64,000 nt of DNA. It comes from Oscheius dolichura (taxonomy: Eukaryota > Nematoda > Chromadorea > Rhabditida > Rhabditidae). A program made the position numbers and the translations under genes. Under the pieces are notes generated by a model that was given only the letters and a program-made list of their open reading frames with translations, did not search any database and had not been told where the DNA came from. The stretch is from assembly GCA_932521035.1 (NCBI GenBank), contig CAKOAU010000006.1, positions 117,874-181,873 on the forward strand, read 5' to 3'. This document shows positions 1 to 8,948 of this stretch, piece after piece; position 1 is the first letter of the stretch; the number at the start of each line of letters is the position of its first letter.

Positions 1-412
1 CCTGTTCAAATTGCCCAAGAGATTTGTATTGGCTTACCCCCTATTTTTGGACTATAATAGTTTTTGGGCTATAAAACGCTATTCGGTCAGACAACCCTAT
101 TAGCTCTGTGGTTATTCGTACTCTACTCGTCGAGCTCTACAAGAAGAGTGGTCGAACGTTCTCCAATCATTAGGCTTTTATTCCGTACTGGCCTGTTCAA
201 ATTGCCCAAGAGATTTGTATTGGCTTAAACCCTGGTTTATGATCTAGGAGCCATAACGTGGCTCAAAGGCGTCCTCCTGTGACGGGAGCTAGTTTTTTAG
301 ACTCAGCTCGATGAGGCGGTTCGAATGAGTACAAATTCGAACCTCCTACCCTCTTTTCCAAAAACTGCCCCATATTACTGTACCTTTTTCTGGATTATAA
401 TAGTTTTTGGGC

Positions 413-419
413 TATAAAA
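413..419 (+). promoter_or_regulatory. TATAAAA motif in every monomer (example copy)
   Basis: GGGCTATAAAACG at monomer 18-30 is a good match to a eukaryotic TATA box with G/C-rich flanks. A TATAAT lies 17 bp upstream (monomer 5-10). It is kept in both long and short monomers. No initiator, transcript or downstream gene is visible, so promoter activity is speculative. Confidence 0.25.
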
Positions 420-433
420 CGCTATTCGGTCAG

Positions 434-454
434 CGAACCCTATTCGATCTTGGA
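434..454. promoter_or_regulatory. Two-state A/B cassette (example copy, state A)
   Basis: Monomer positions 43-63 exist in two alternative forms that differ at 43, 44, 54, 56, 60, 61 and 63, while the surrounding bases are almost invariant across the window. State A is in 22 long monomers (one partial) and most short ones; state B is in the rest. A binding-site role is inferred by analogy with alpha satellite, whose monomers also differ in a compact protein-binding box. The motif does not match the CENP-B box. Confidence 0.4.
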
Positions 455-590
455 TTATTCGTACTCTACTCGTCGAGCTCTACAAGAAGAGTGGTCGAAC
501 GTTCTCCAATCATTAGGCTTTTATTCCGTACTGGCCTGTTCAAATTTCCCAAGAGATTTGTATTGGCTTAAACCCTGGTTTATGATCTAG

Positions 591-607
591 GAGCCATAAC
601 GTGGCTC
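591..607. repeat. Hairpin 1 of each long monomer (example copy)
   Basis: GAGCCA, five loop bases, then TGGCTC form a perfect 6-bp inverted repeat at monomer 200-216. It is present in every long monomer and absent from short ones. Rare changes fall in the loop or beside it (15408, 23491, 32871). Confidence 0.85.
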
Positions 608-616
608 AAAGGCGTC

Positions 617-641
617 CTCCTGTGACGGGAGCTAGTTTTTT
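617..641 (+). terminator. Hairpin 2 followed by T6 (terminator-like, example copy)
   Basis: CTCCTG, loop TGA, CGGGAG form a 6-bp stem with one G-T pair at monomer 226-240. CTAG and then six T follow at 245-250. Four copies with C at position 230 (2032, 24048, 27022, 34989) have a perfect stem. The shape resembles an intrinsic terminator, and T6 would also stop RNA polymerase III, but the four-base gap before the T run is not ideal. Function is inferred. If this is a eukaryotic satellite it may be only a structural feature. Absent from short monomers. Confidence 0.3.
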
Positions 642-644
642 AGA

Positions 645-658
645 CTCAGCTCGATGAG
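645..658. repeat. Hairpin 3 of each long monomer (example copy)
   Basis: CTCA, six loop bases, TGAG form a short 4-bp inverted repeat at monomer 254-267, lying between the T6 run and hairpin 4. It is weak alone and noted because it completes a series of four. Confidence 0.55.
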
Positions 659-660
659 GC

Positions 661-686
661 GGTTCGAATGAGTACAAATTCGAACC
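661..686. repeat. Hairpin 4, 9-bp perfect inverted repeat (example copy)
   Basis: GGTTCGAAT, eight loop bases, ATTCGAACC at monomer 270-295. It is the strongest inverted repeat in the unit and could extend by three more pairs beyond one mismatch. Both arms resemble the pol III B-box core GGTTCGA, one on each strand. It is disrupted in the 6948-7233 monomer and altered by an extra T at 43957-43959; one copy (near 10270) changes the last stem base. Confidence 0.85.
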
Positions 687-734
687 TCCTACCCTCTTTT
701 CCAAAAACTGCCCCATATTACTGTACCTTTTTCT

Positions 735-1077
735 GGATTATAATAGTTTTTGGGCTATAAAACGCTATTCGGTCAGACAACCCTATTAGCTCTGTGGTTA
801 TTCGTACTCTACTCGTCGAGCTCTACAAGAAGAGTGGTCGAACGTTCTCGAATCATTAGGCTTTTATTCCGTACTGGCCTGTTCAAATTGCCCAAGAGAT
901 TTGTATTGGCTTAAACCCTGGTTTATGATCTAGGAGCCATAACGTGGCTCAAAGGCGTCCTCCTGTGACGGGAGCTAGTTTTTTAGACTCAGCTCGATGA
1001 GGCGGTTCGAATGAGTACAAATTCGAACCTCCTACCCTCTTTTCCAAAAACTGCCCCATATTACTGTACCTTTTTCT
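735..1077 (+). repeat. Reference long monomer, type B (343 bp)
   Basis: This is the most abundant monomer class. It matches the type A monomer outside positions 43-63 except at recurrent sites 116 (G here, C in most A) and 156 (G or T). Within 43-63 it differs at positions 43, 44, 54, 56, 60, 61 and 63. The B cassette introduces an in-frame TAG that closes the frame left open in A. B subvariants recur along the array: G at position 33 (GCTGTTCGG), A at position 63 (TGTGATTAT), T at 297 (AACCTTCT), A at 296 (AACCACCT) and C at 230. Confidence 0.95.
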
Positions 1078-1268
1078 GGATTATAATAGTTTTTGGGCTA
1101 TAAAACGCTATTCGGTCAGCGAACCCTATTCGATCTTGGATTTTTCGTACTCTACTCGTCGAGCTCTACAAGAAGAGTGGTCGAACGTTCTCGAATCATT
1201 AGGCTTTTATTCCGTACTGGCCTGTTCAAATTGCCCAAGAGATTTGTATTGGCTTACCCCCTATTTTT
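1078..1268 (+). repeat. Reference short monomer S (191 bp)
   Basis: This is monomer positions 1-179 followed by a 12-base tail (CCCCCTATTTTT) that runs straight into the next monomer start. It lacks the hairpin-rich part, roughly 180-331. Complete short monomers start at 1078, 1612, 11693, 12227, 14133, 14324, 15544, 15735, 15926, 18518, 19738, 20272, 20806, 21340, 21874, 23094, 23628, 24848, 26068, 26602, 28165, 28356, 34035, 34569, 44364, 50729, 51949, 54198, 54732, 56638, 57172, 61136 and 63385; one more ends at 48. All carry the A cassette except 14324, 15735, 15926 and 28356 (B cassette). The next monomer is always type B. It usually starts GGACTATAATAG; those at 18709, 20463 and 61327 start GGATTATAATAG. 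This copy has a private T at 1143. Confidence 0.95.
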
Positions 1269-2831
1269 GGACTATAATAGTTTTTGGGCTATAAAACGCT
1301 ATTCGGTCAGACAACCCTATTAGCTCTGTGGTTATTCGTACTCTACTCGTCGAGCTCTACAAGAAGAGTGGTCGAACGTTCTCCAATCATTAGGCTTTTA
1401 TTCCGTACTGGCCTGTTCAAATTGCCCAAGAGATTTGTATTGGCTTAAACCCTGGTTTATGATCTAGGAGCCATAACGTGGCTCAAAGGCGTCCTCCTGT
1501 GACGGGAGCTAGTTTTTTAGACTCAGCTCGATGAGGCGGTTCGAATGAGTACAAATTCGAACCTCCTACCCTCTTTTCCAAAAACTGCCCCATATTACTG
1601 TACCTTTTTCTGGATTATAATAGTTTTTGGGCTATAAAACGCTATTCGGTCAGCGAACCCTATTCGATCTTGGATTATTCGTACTCTACTCGTCGAGCTC
1701 TACAAGAAGAGTGGTCGAACGTTCTCGAATCATTAGGCTTTTATTCCGTACTGGCCTGTTCAAATTGCCCAAGAGATTTGTATTGGCTTACCCCCTATTT
1801 TTGGACTATAATAGTTTTTGGGCTATAAAACGCTATTCGGTCAGACAACCCTATTAGCTCTGTGGTTATTCGTACTCTACTCGTCGAGCTCTACAAGAAG
1901 AGTGGTCGAACGTTCTCCAATCATTAGGCTTTTATTCCGTACTGGCCTGTTCAAATTGCCCAAGAGATTTGTATTGGCTTAAACCCTGGTTTATGATCTA
2001 GGAGCCATAACGTGGCTCAAAGGCGTCCTCCCGTGACGGGAGCTAGTTTTTTAGACTCAGCTCGATGAGGCGGTTCGAATGAGTACAAATTCGAACCTCC
2101 TACCCTCTTTTCCAAAAACTGCCCCATATTACTGTACCTTTTTCTGGATTATAATAGTTTTTGGGCTATAAAACGCTATTCGGTCAGACAACCCTATTAG
2201 CTCTGTGGTTATTCGTACTCTACTCGTCGAGCTCTACAAGAAGAGTGGTCGAACGTTCTCGAATCATTAGGCTTTTATTCCGTACTGGCCTGTTCAAATT
2301 TCCCAAGAGATTTGTATTGGCTTAAACCCTGGTTTATGATCTAGGAGCCATAACGTGGCTCAAAGGCGTCCTCCTGTGACGGGAGCTAGTTTTTTAGACT
2401 CAGCTCGATGAGGCGGTTCGAATGAGTACAAATTCGAACCTCCTACCCTCTTTTCCAAAAACTGCCCCATATTACTGTACCTTTTTCTGGATTATAATAG
2501 TTTTTGGGCTATAAAACGCTATTCGGTCAGACAACCCTATTAGCTCTGTGGTTATTCGTACTCTACTCGTCGAGCTCTACAAGAAGAGTGGTCGAACGTT
2601 CTCGAATCATTAGGCTTTTATTCCGTACTGGCCTGTTCAAATTGCCCAAGAGATTTGTATTGGCTTAAACCCTGGTTTATGATCTAGGAGCCATAACGTG
2701 GCTCAAAGGCGTCCTCCTGTGACGGGAGCTAGTTTTTTAGACTCAGCTCGATGAGGCGGTTCGAATGAGTACAAATTCGAACCTCCTACCCTCTTTTCCA
2801 AAAACTGCCCCATATTACTGTACCTTTTTCT

Positions 2832-4546
2832 GGATTATAATAGTTTTTGGGCTATAAAACGCTATTCGGTCAGCGAACCCTATTCGATCTTGGATTATTC
2901 GTACTCTACTCGTCGAGCTCTACAAGAAGAGTGGTCGAACGTTCTCCAATCATTAGGCTTTTATTCCGTACTGGCCTGTTCAAATTTCCCAAGAGATTTG
3001 TATTGGCTTAAACCCTGGTTTATGATCTAGGAGCCATAACGTGGCTCAAAGGCGTCCTCCTGTGACGGGAGCTAGTTTTTTAGACTCAGCTCGATGAGGC
3101 GGTTCGAATGAGTACAAATTCGAACCTTCTACCCTCTTTTCCAAAAACTGCCCCATATTACTGTACCTTTTTCTGGATTATAATAGTTTTTGGGCTATAA
3201 AACGCTGTTCGGTCAGACAACCCTATTAGCTCTGTGGTTATTCGTACTCTACTCGTCGAGCTCTACAAGAAGAGTGGTCGAACGTTCTCGAATCATTAGG
3301 CTTTTATTCCGTACTGGCCTGTTCAAATTTCCCAAGAGATTTGTATTGGCTTAAACCCTGGTTTATGATCTAGGAGCCATAACGTGGCTCAAAGGCGTCC
3401 TCCTGTGACGGGAGCTAGTTTTTTAGACTCAGCTCGATGAGGCGGTTCGAATGAGTACAAATTCGAACCACCTACCCTCTTTTCCAAAAACTGCCCCATA
3501 TTACTGTACCTTTTTCTGGATTATAATAGTTTTTGGGCTATAAAACGCTATTCGGTCAGCGAACCCTATTCGATCTTGGATTATTCGTACTCTACTCGTC
3601 GAGCTCTACCAGAAGAGTGGTCGAACGTTCTCCAATCAGTAGGCTTTTATTCCGTACTGGCCTGTTCAAATTTCCCAAGAGATTTGTATTGGCTTAAACC
3701 CTGGTTTATGATCTAGGAGCCATAACGTGGCTCAAAGGCGTCCTCCTGTGACGGGAGCTAGTTTTTTAGACTCAGCTCGATGAGGCGGTTCGAATGAGTA
3801 CAAATTCGAACCTCCTACCCTCTTTTCCAAAAACTGCCCCATATTACTGTACCTTTTTCTGGATTATAATAGTTTTTGGGCTATAAAACGCTATTCGGTC
3901 AGACAACCCTATTAGCTCTGTGGTTATTCGTACTCTACTCGTCGAGCTCTACAAGAAGAGTGGTCGAACGTTCTCGAATCATTAGGCTTTTATTCCGTAC
4001 TGGCCTGTTCAAATTTCCCAAGAGATTTGTATTGGCTTAAACCCTGGTTTATGATCTAGGAGCCATAACGTGGCTCAAAGGCGTCCTCCTGTGACGGGAG
4101 CTAGTTTTTTAGACTCAGCTCGATGAGGCGGTTCGAATGAGTACAAATTCGAACCTCCTACCCTCTTTTCCAAAAACTGCCCCATATTACTGTACCTTTT
4201 TCTGGATTATAATAGTTTTTGGGCTATAAAACGCTATTCGGTCAGACAACCCTATTAGCTCTGTGGTTATTCGTACTCTACTCGTCGAGCTCTACAAGAA
4301 GAGTGGTCGAACGTTCTCGAATCATTAGGCTTTTATTCCGTACTGGCCTGTTCAAATTTCCCAAGAGATTTGTATTGGCTTAAACCCTGGTTTATGATCT
4401 AGGAGCCATAACGTGGCTCAAAGGCGTCCTCCTGTGACGGGAGCTAGTTTTTTAGACTCAGCTCGATGAGGCGGTTCGAATGAGTACAAATTCGAACCTC
4501 CTACCCTCTTTTCCAAAAACTGCCCCATATTACTGTACCTTTTTCT
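2832..4546 (+). repeat. Five-monomer block, first copy (1715 bp)
   Basis: Monomers start at 2832 (A), 3175 (B, G33), 3518 (A), 3861 (B) and 4204 (B). Diagnostic private variants are AACCTTCT at the end of the first, AACCACCT at the end of the second, and TCTACCAG plus ATCAGTAGG in the third (around 3608 and 3639). All recur in the same order at 7234-8948, an offset of 4402 bp. That offset equals twelve 343-bp monomers plus one 286-bp monomer. Confidence 0.9.
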
Positions 4547-5575
4547 GGATTATAATAGTTTTTGGGCTATAAAACGCTGTTCGGTCAGACAACCCTATTA
4601 GCTCTGTGGTTATTCGTACTCTACTCGTCGAGCTCTACAAGAAGAGTGGTCGAACGTTCTCGAATCATTAGGCTTTTATTCCGTACTGGCCTGTTCAAAT
4701 TTCCCAAGAGATTTGTATTGGCTTAAACCCTGGTTTATGATCTAGGAGCCATAACGTGGCTCAAAGGCGTCCTCCTGTGACGGGAGCTAGTTTTTTAGAC
4801 TCAGCTCGATGAGGCGGTTCGAATGAGTACAAATTCGAACCTTCTACCCTCTTTTCCAAAAACTGCCCCATATTACTGTACCTTTTTCTGGATTATAATA
4901 GTTTTTGGGCTATAAAACGCTGTTCGGTCAGACAACCCTATTAGCTCTGTGGTTATTCGTACTCTACTCGTCGAGCTCTACAAGAAGAGTGGTCGAACGT
5001 TCTCGAATCATTAGGCTTTTATTCCGTACTGGCCTGTTCAAATTTCCCAAGAGATTTGTATTGGCTTAAACCCTGGTTTATGATCTAGGAGCCATAACGT
5101 GGCTCAAAGGCGTCCTCCTGTGACGGGAGCTAGTTTTTTAGACTCAGCTCGATGAGGCGGTTCGAATGAGTACAAATTCGAACCACCTACCCTCTTTTCC
5201 AAAAACTGCCCCATATTACTGTACCTTTTTCTGGATTATAATAGTTTTTGGGCTATAAAACGCTATTCGGTCAGACAACCCTATTAGCTCTGTGATTATT
5301 CGTACTCTACTCGTCGAGCTCTACAAGAAGAGTGGTCGAACGTTCTCGAATCATTAGGCTTTTATTCCGTACTGGCCTGTTCAAATTTCCCAAGAGATTT
5401 GTATTGGCTTAAACCCTGGTTTATGATCTAGGAGCCATAACGTGGCTCAAAGGCGTCCTCCTGTGACGGGAGCTAGTTTTTTAGACTCAGCTCGATGAGG
5501 CGGTTCGAATGAGTACAAATTCGAACCTCCTACCCTCTTTTCCAAAAACTGCCCCATATTACTGTACCTTTTTCT
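4547..5575 (+). repeat. Three-monomer variant module (1029 bp)
   Basis: Three B monomers carry an ordered set of rare markers: G33 with AACCTTCT, then G33 with AACCACCT, then A at position 63 (5295). The same order recurs at 9978-11006 (with an extra C-to-T giving AACTTTCT near 10270) and at 30605-31633. A variant with an extra AACCACCT monomer lies at 31977-33348. This shows homogenisation acting on multi-monomer blocks. Confidence 0.85.
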
Positions 5576-6947
5576 GGATTATAATAGTTTTTGGGCTATA
5601 AAACGCTATTCGGTCAGCGAACCCTATTCGATCTTGGATTATTCGTACTCTACTCGTCGAGCTCTACAAGAAGAGTGGTCGAACGTTCTCGAATCATTAG
5701 GCTTTTATTCCGTACTGGCCTGTTCAAATTGCCCAAGAGATTTGTATTGGCTTAAACCCTGGTTTATGATCTAGGAGCCATAACGTGGCTCAAAGGCGTC
5801 CTCCTGTGACGGGAGCTAGTTTTTTAGACTCAGCTCGATGAGGCGGTTCGAATGAGTACAAATTCGAACCTTCTACCCTCTTTTCCAAAAACTGCCCCAT
5901 ATTACTGTACCTTTTTCTGGATTATAATAGTTTTTGGGCTATAAAACGCTGTTCGGTCAGACAACCCTATTAGCTCTGTGGTTATTCGTACTCTACTCGT
6001 CGAGCTCTACAAGAAGAGTGGTCGAACGTTCTCGAATCATTAGGCTTTTATTCCGTACTGGCCTGTTCAAATTTCCCAAGAGATTTGTATTGGCTTAAAC
6101 CCTGGTTTATGATCTAGGAGCCATAACGTGGCTCAAAGGCGTCCTCCTGTGACGGGAGCTAGTTTTTTAGACTCAGCTCGATGAGGCGGTTCGAATGAGT
6201 ACAAATTCGAACCTCCTACCCTCTTTTCCAAAAACTGCCCCATATTACTGTACCTTTTTCTGGATTATAATAGTTTTTGGGCTATAAAACGCTATTCGGT
6301 CAGCGAACCCTATTCGATCTTGGATTATTCGTACTCTACTCGTCGAGCTCTACAAGAAGAGTGGTCGAACGTTCTCGAATCATTAGGCTTTTATTCCGTA
6401 CTGGCCTGTTCAAATTGCCCAAGAGATTTGTATTGGCTTAAACCCTGGTTTATGATCTAGGAGCCATAACGTGGCTCAAAGGCGTCCTCCTGTGACGGGA
6501 GCTAGTTTTTTAGACTCAGCTCGATGAGGCGGTTCGAATGAGTACAAATTCGAACCTCCTACCCTCTTTTCCAAAAACTGCCCCATATTACTGTACCTTT
6601 TTCTGGATTATAATAGTTTTTGGGCTATAAAACGCTATTCGGTCAGCGAACCCTATTCGATCTTGGATTATTCGTACTCTACTCGTCGAGCTCTACAAGA
6701 AGAGTGGTCGAACGTTCTCGAATCATTAGGCTTTTATTCCGTACTGGCCTGTTCAAATTGCCCAAGAGATTTGTATTGGCTTAAACCCTGGTTTATGATC
6801 TAGGAGCCATAACGTGGCTCAAAGGCGTCCTCCTGTGACGGGAGCTAGTTTTTTAGACTCAGCTCGATGAGGCGGTTCGAATGAGTACAAATTCGAACCT
6901 TCTACCCTCTTTTCCAAAAACTGCCCCATATTACTGTACCTTTTTCT
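5576..6947 (+). repeat. Four long monomers, A-B-A-A
   Basis: Starts are 5576 (A), 5919 (B, G33), 6262 (A) and 6605 (A). These A monomers have G at positions 116 and 156, the pattern otherwise seen in short monomers, yet they keep the full hairpin-rich part. They are therefore the closest long relatives of the short class in this window. AACCTTCT marks the ends of the 5576 and 6605 monomers. Confidence 0.85.
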
Positions 6948-7233
6948 GGATTATAATAGTTTTTGGGCTATAAAACGCTGTTCGGTCAGACAACCCTATT
7001 AGCTCTGTGGTTATTCGTACTCTACTCGTCGAGCTCTACAAGAAGAGTGGTCGAACGTTCTCGAATCATTAGGCTTTTATTCCGTACTGGCCTGTTCAAA
7101 TTGCCCAAGAGATTTGTATTGGCTTAAACCCTGGTTTATGATCTAGGAGCCATAACGTGGCTCAAAGGCGTCCTCCTGTGACGGGAGCTAGTTTTTTAGA
7201 CTCAGCTCGATGAGGCGGTTCGAAAGTACGAAT
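6948..7233 (+). repeat. 286-bp deletion monomer
   Basis: This B monomer (G33) is 57 bp shorter than its neighbours. Sequence from within hairpin 4 to the monomer end is missing. The left arm reads GGTTCGAA and runs into AGTACGAAT, which joins directly to GGATTATAATAG of the next monomer. Hairpin 4 is therefore destroyed and the AACCTCC and C/T-rich tail is lost. The join creates an ATG upstream of the next monomer and so a 66-codon open frame at 7232-7432, which I regard as accidental. It is the only monomer of this length in the window. Confidence 0.92.
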
Positions 7234-8948
7234 GGATTATAATAGTTTTTGGGCTATAAAACGCTATTCGGTCAGCGAACCCTATTCGATCTTGGATTAT
7301 TCGTACTCTACTCGTCGAGCTCTACAAGAAGAGTGGTCGAACGTTCTCCAATCATTAGGCTTTTATTCCGTACTGGCCTGTTCAAATTTCCCAAGAGATT
7401 TGTATTGGCTTAAACCCTGGTTTATGATCTAGGAGCCATAACGTGGCTCAAAGGCGTCCTCCTGTGACGGGAGCTAGTTTTTTAGACTCAGCTCGATGAG
7501 GCGGTTCGAATGAGTACAAATTCGAACCTTCTACCCTCTTTTCCAAAAACTGCCCCATATTACTGTACCTTTTTCTGGATTATAATAGTTTTTGGGCTAT
7601 AAAACGCTGTTCGGTCAGACAACCCTATTAGCTCTGTGGTTATTCGTACTCTACTCGTCGAGCTCTACAAGAAGAGTGGTCGAACGTTCTCGAATCATTA
7701 GGCTTTTATTCCGTACTGGCCTGTTCAAATTTCCCAAGAGATTTGTATTGGCTTAAACCCTGGTTTATGATCTAGGAGCCATAACGTGGCTCAAAGGCGT
7801 CCTCCTGTGACGGGAGCTAGTTTTTTAGACTCAGCTCGATGAGGCGGTTCGAATGAGTACAAATTCGAACCACCTACCCTCTTTTCCAAAAACTGCCCCA
7901 TATTACTGTACCTTTTTCTGGATTATAATAGTTTTTGGGCTATAAAACGCTATTCGGTCAGCGAACCCTATTCGATCTTGGATTATTCGTACTCTACTCG
8001 TCGAGCTCTACCAGAAGAGTGGTCGAACGTTCTCCAATCAGTAGGCTTTTATTCCGTACTGGCCTGTTCAAATTTCCCAAGAGATTTGTATTGGCTTAAA
8101 CCCTGGTTTATGATCTAGGAGCCATAACGTGGCTCAAAGGCGTCCTCCTGTGACGGGAGCTAGTTTTTTAGACTCAGCTCGATGAGGCGGTTCGAATGAG
8201 TACAAATTCGAACCTCCTACCCTCTTTTCCAAAAACTGCCCCATATTACTGTACCTTTTTCTGGATTATAATAGTTTTTGGGCTATAAAACGCTATTCGG
8301 TCAGACAACCCTATTAGCTCTGTGGTTATTCGTACTCTACTCGTCGAGCTCTACAAGAAGAGTGGTCGAACGTTCTCGAATCATTAGGCTTTTATTCCGT
8401 ACTGGCCTGTTCAAATTTCCCAAGAGATTTGTATTGGCTTAAACCCTGGTTTATGATCTAGGAGCCATAACGTGGCTCAAAGGCGTCCTCCTGTGACGGG
8501 AGCTAGTTTTTTAGACTCAGCTCGATGAGGCGGTTCGAATGAGTACAAATTCGAACCTCCTACCCTCTTTTCCAAAAACTGCCCCATATTACTGTACCTT
8601 TTTCTGGATTATAATAGTTTTTGGGCTATAAAACGCTATTCGGTCAGACAACCCTATTAGCTCTGTGGTTATTCGTACTCTACTCGTCGAGCTCTACAAG
8701 AAGAGTGGTCGAACGTTCTCGAATCATTAGGCTTTTATTCCGTACTGGCCTGTTCAAATTTCCCAAGAGATTTGTATTGGCTTAAACCCTGGTTTATGAT
8801 CTAGGAGCCATAACGTGGCTCAAAGGCGTCCTCCTGTGACGGGAGCTAGTTTTTTAGACTCAGCTCGATGAGGCGGTTCGAATGAGTACAAATTCGAACC
8901 TCCTACCCTCTTTTCCAAAAACTGCCCCATATTACTGTACCTTTTTCT
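7234..8948 (+). repeat. Five-monomer block, second copy (1715 bp)
   Basis: This is the second copy of 2832-4546, in the order A, B(G33), A with TCTACCAG (about 8010), B, B. It begins immediately after the 286-bp deletion monomer, so the duplication boundary and the deletion junction coincide. Confidence 0.88.

Larger units (their letters stand above)
392..734 (+). repeat. Reference long monomer, type A (343 bp)
   Basis: This copy is the coordinate reference for the array. In order it carries TATAAT at monomer 5-10, TATAAAA at 22-28, the A cassette at 43-63, a SacI site GAGCTC at 84-89, the palindrome GAACGTTC at 106-113, hairpin 1 at 200-216, hairpin 2 at 226-240, T6 at 245-250, hairpin 3 at 254-267 and hairpin 4 at 270-295. 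GC is 149/343. Type A long monomers start at 392, 2832, 3518, 5576, 6262, 6605, 7234, 7920, 13790, 19052, 22408, 27822, 35789, 36475, 37161, 37847, 45241, 45927, 46613, 61670, 62356 and 63919 (partial). Most have C at position 116 and T at 156, as here. Those at 5576, 6262, 6605 and 62356 have G at both sites, which is otherwise the state seen in short monomers. Confidence 0.95.
49..2831 (+). repeat. Module B-A-B-S-B-S-B-B-B, first copy
   Basis: Monomers start at 49 (B), 392 (A), 735 (B), 1078 (S), 1269 (B), 1612 (S), 1803 (B with C at 2032), 2146 (B, T at 156) and 2489 (B, G at 156). The same nine-monomer order, including the rare C in hairpin 2, recurs at 22065-24847, 22,016 bp downstream. 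The 1754-bp portion from 1078 to 2831 also recurs at 26068-27821 and 34035-35788. Confidence 0.85.

Noticed and set aside
330-401. Bacterial promoter using TATAAT at the monomer start
   Set aside because: The best upstream hexamer (TTACTG) is only 15 bp away and poorly matched. The satellite context makes a bacterial promoter implausible.
661-686. tRNA gene suggested by GGTTCGAAT
   Set aside because: The bases around TTCGAAT do not form a T-arm stem on either strand, and no acceptor or anticodon arm can be drawn.
1093-1323. 76-codon open frame repeated at every S-B junction
   Set aside because: It starts at a TTG inside the repeat, spans the S-B join and ends at the TAG of the B cassette. 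Its more than 30 copies are a direct product of the repeat, with no upstream ribosome site and no known domain.
7232-7432. 66-codon ATG open frame
   Set aside because: The ATG was created by the 57-bp deletion junction. The rest is the ordinary A-type monomer frame.
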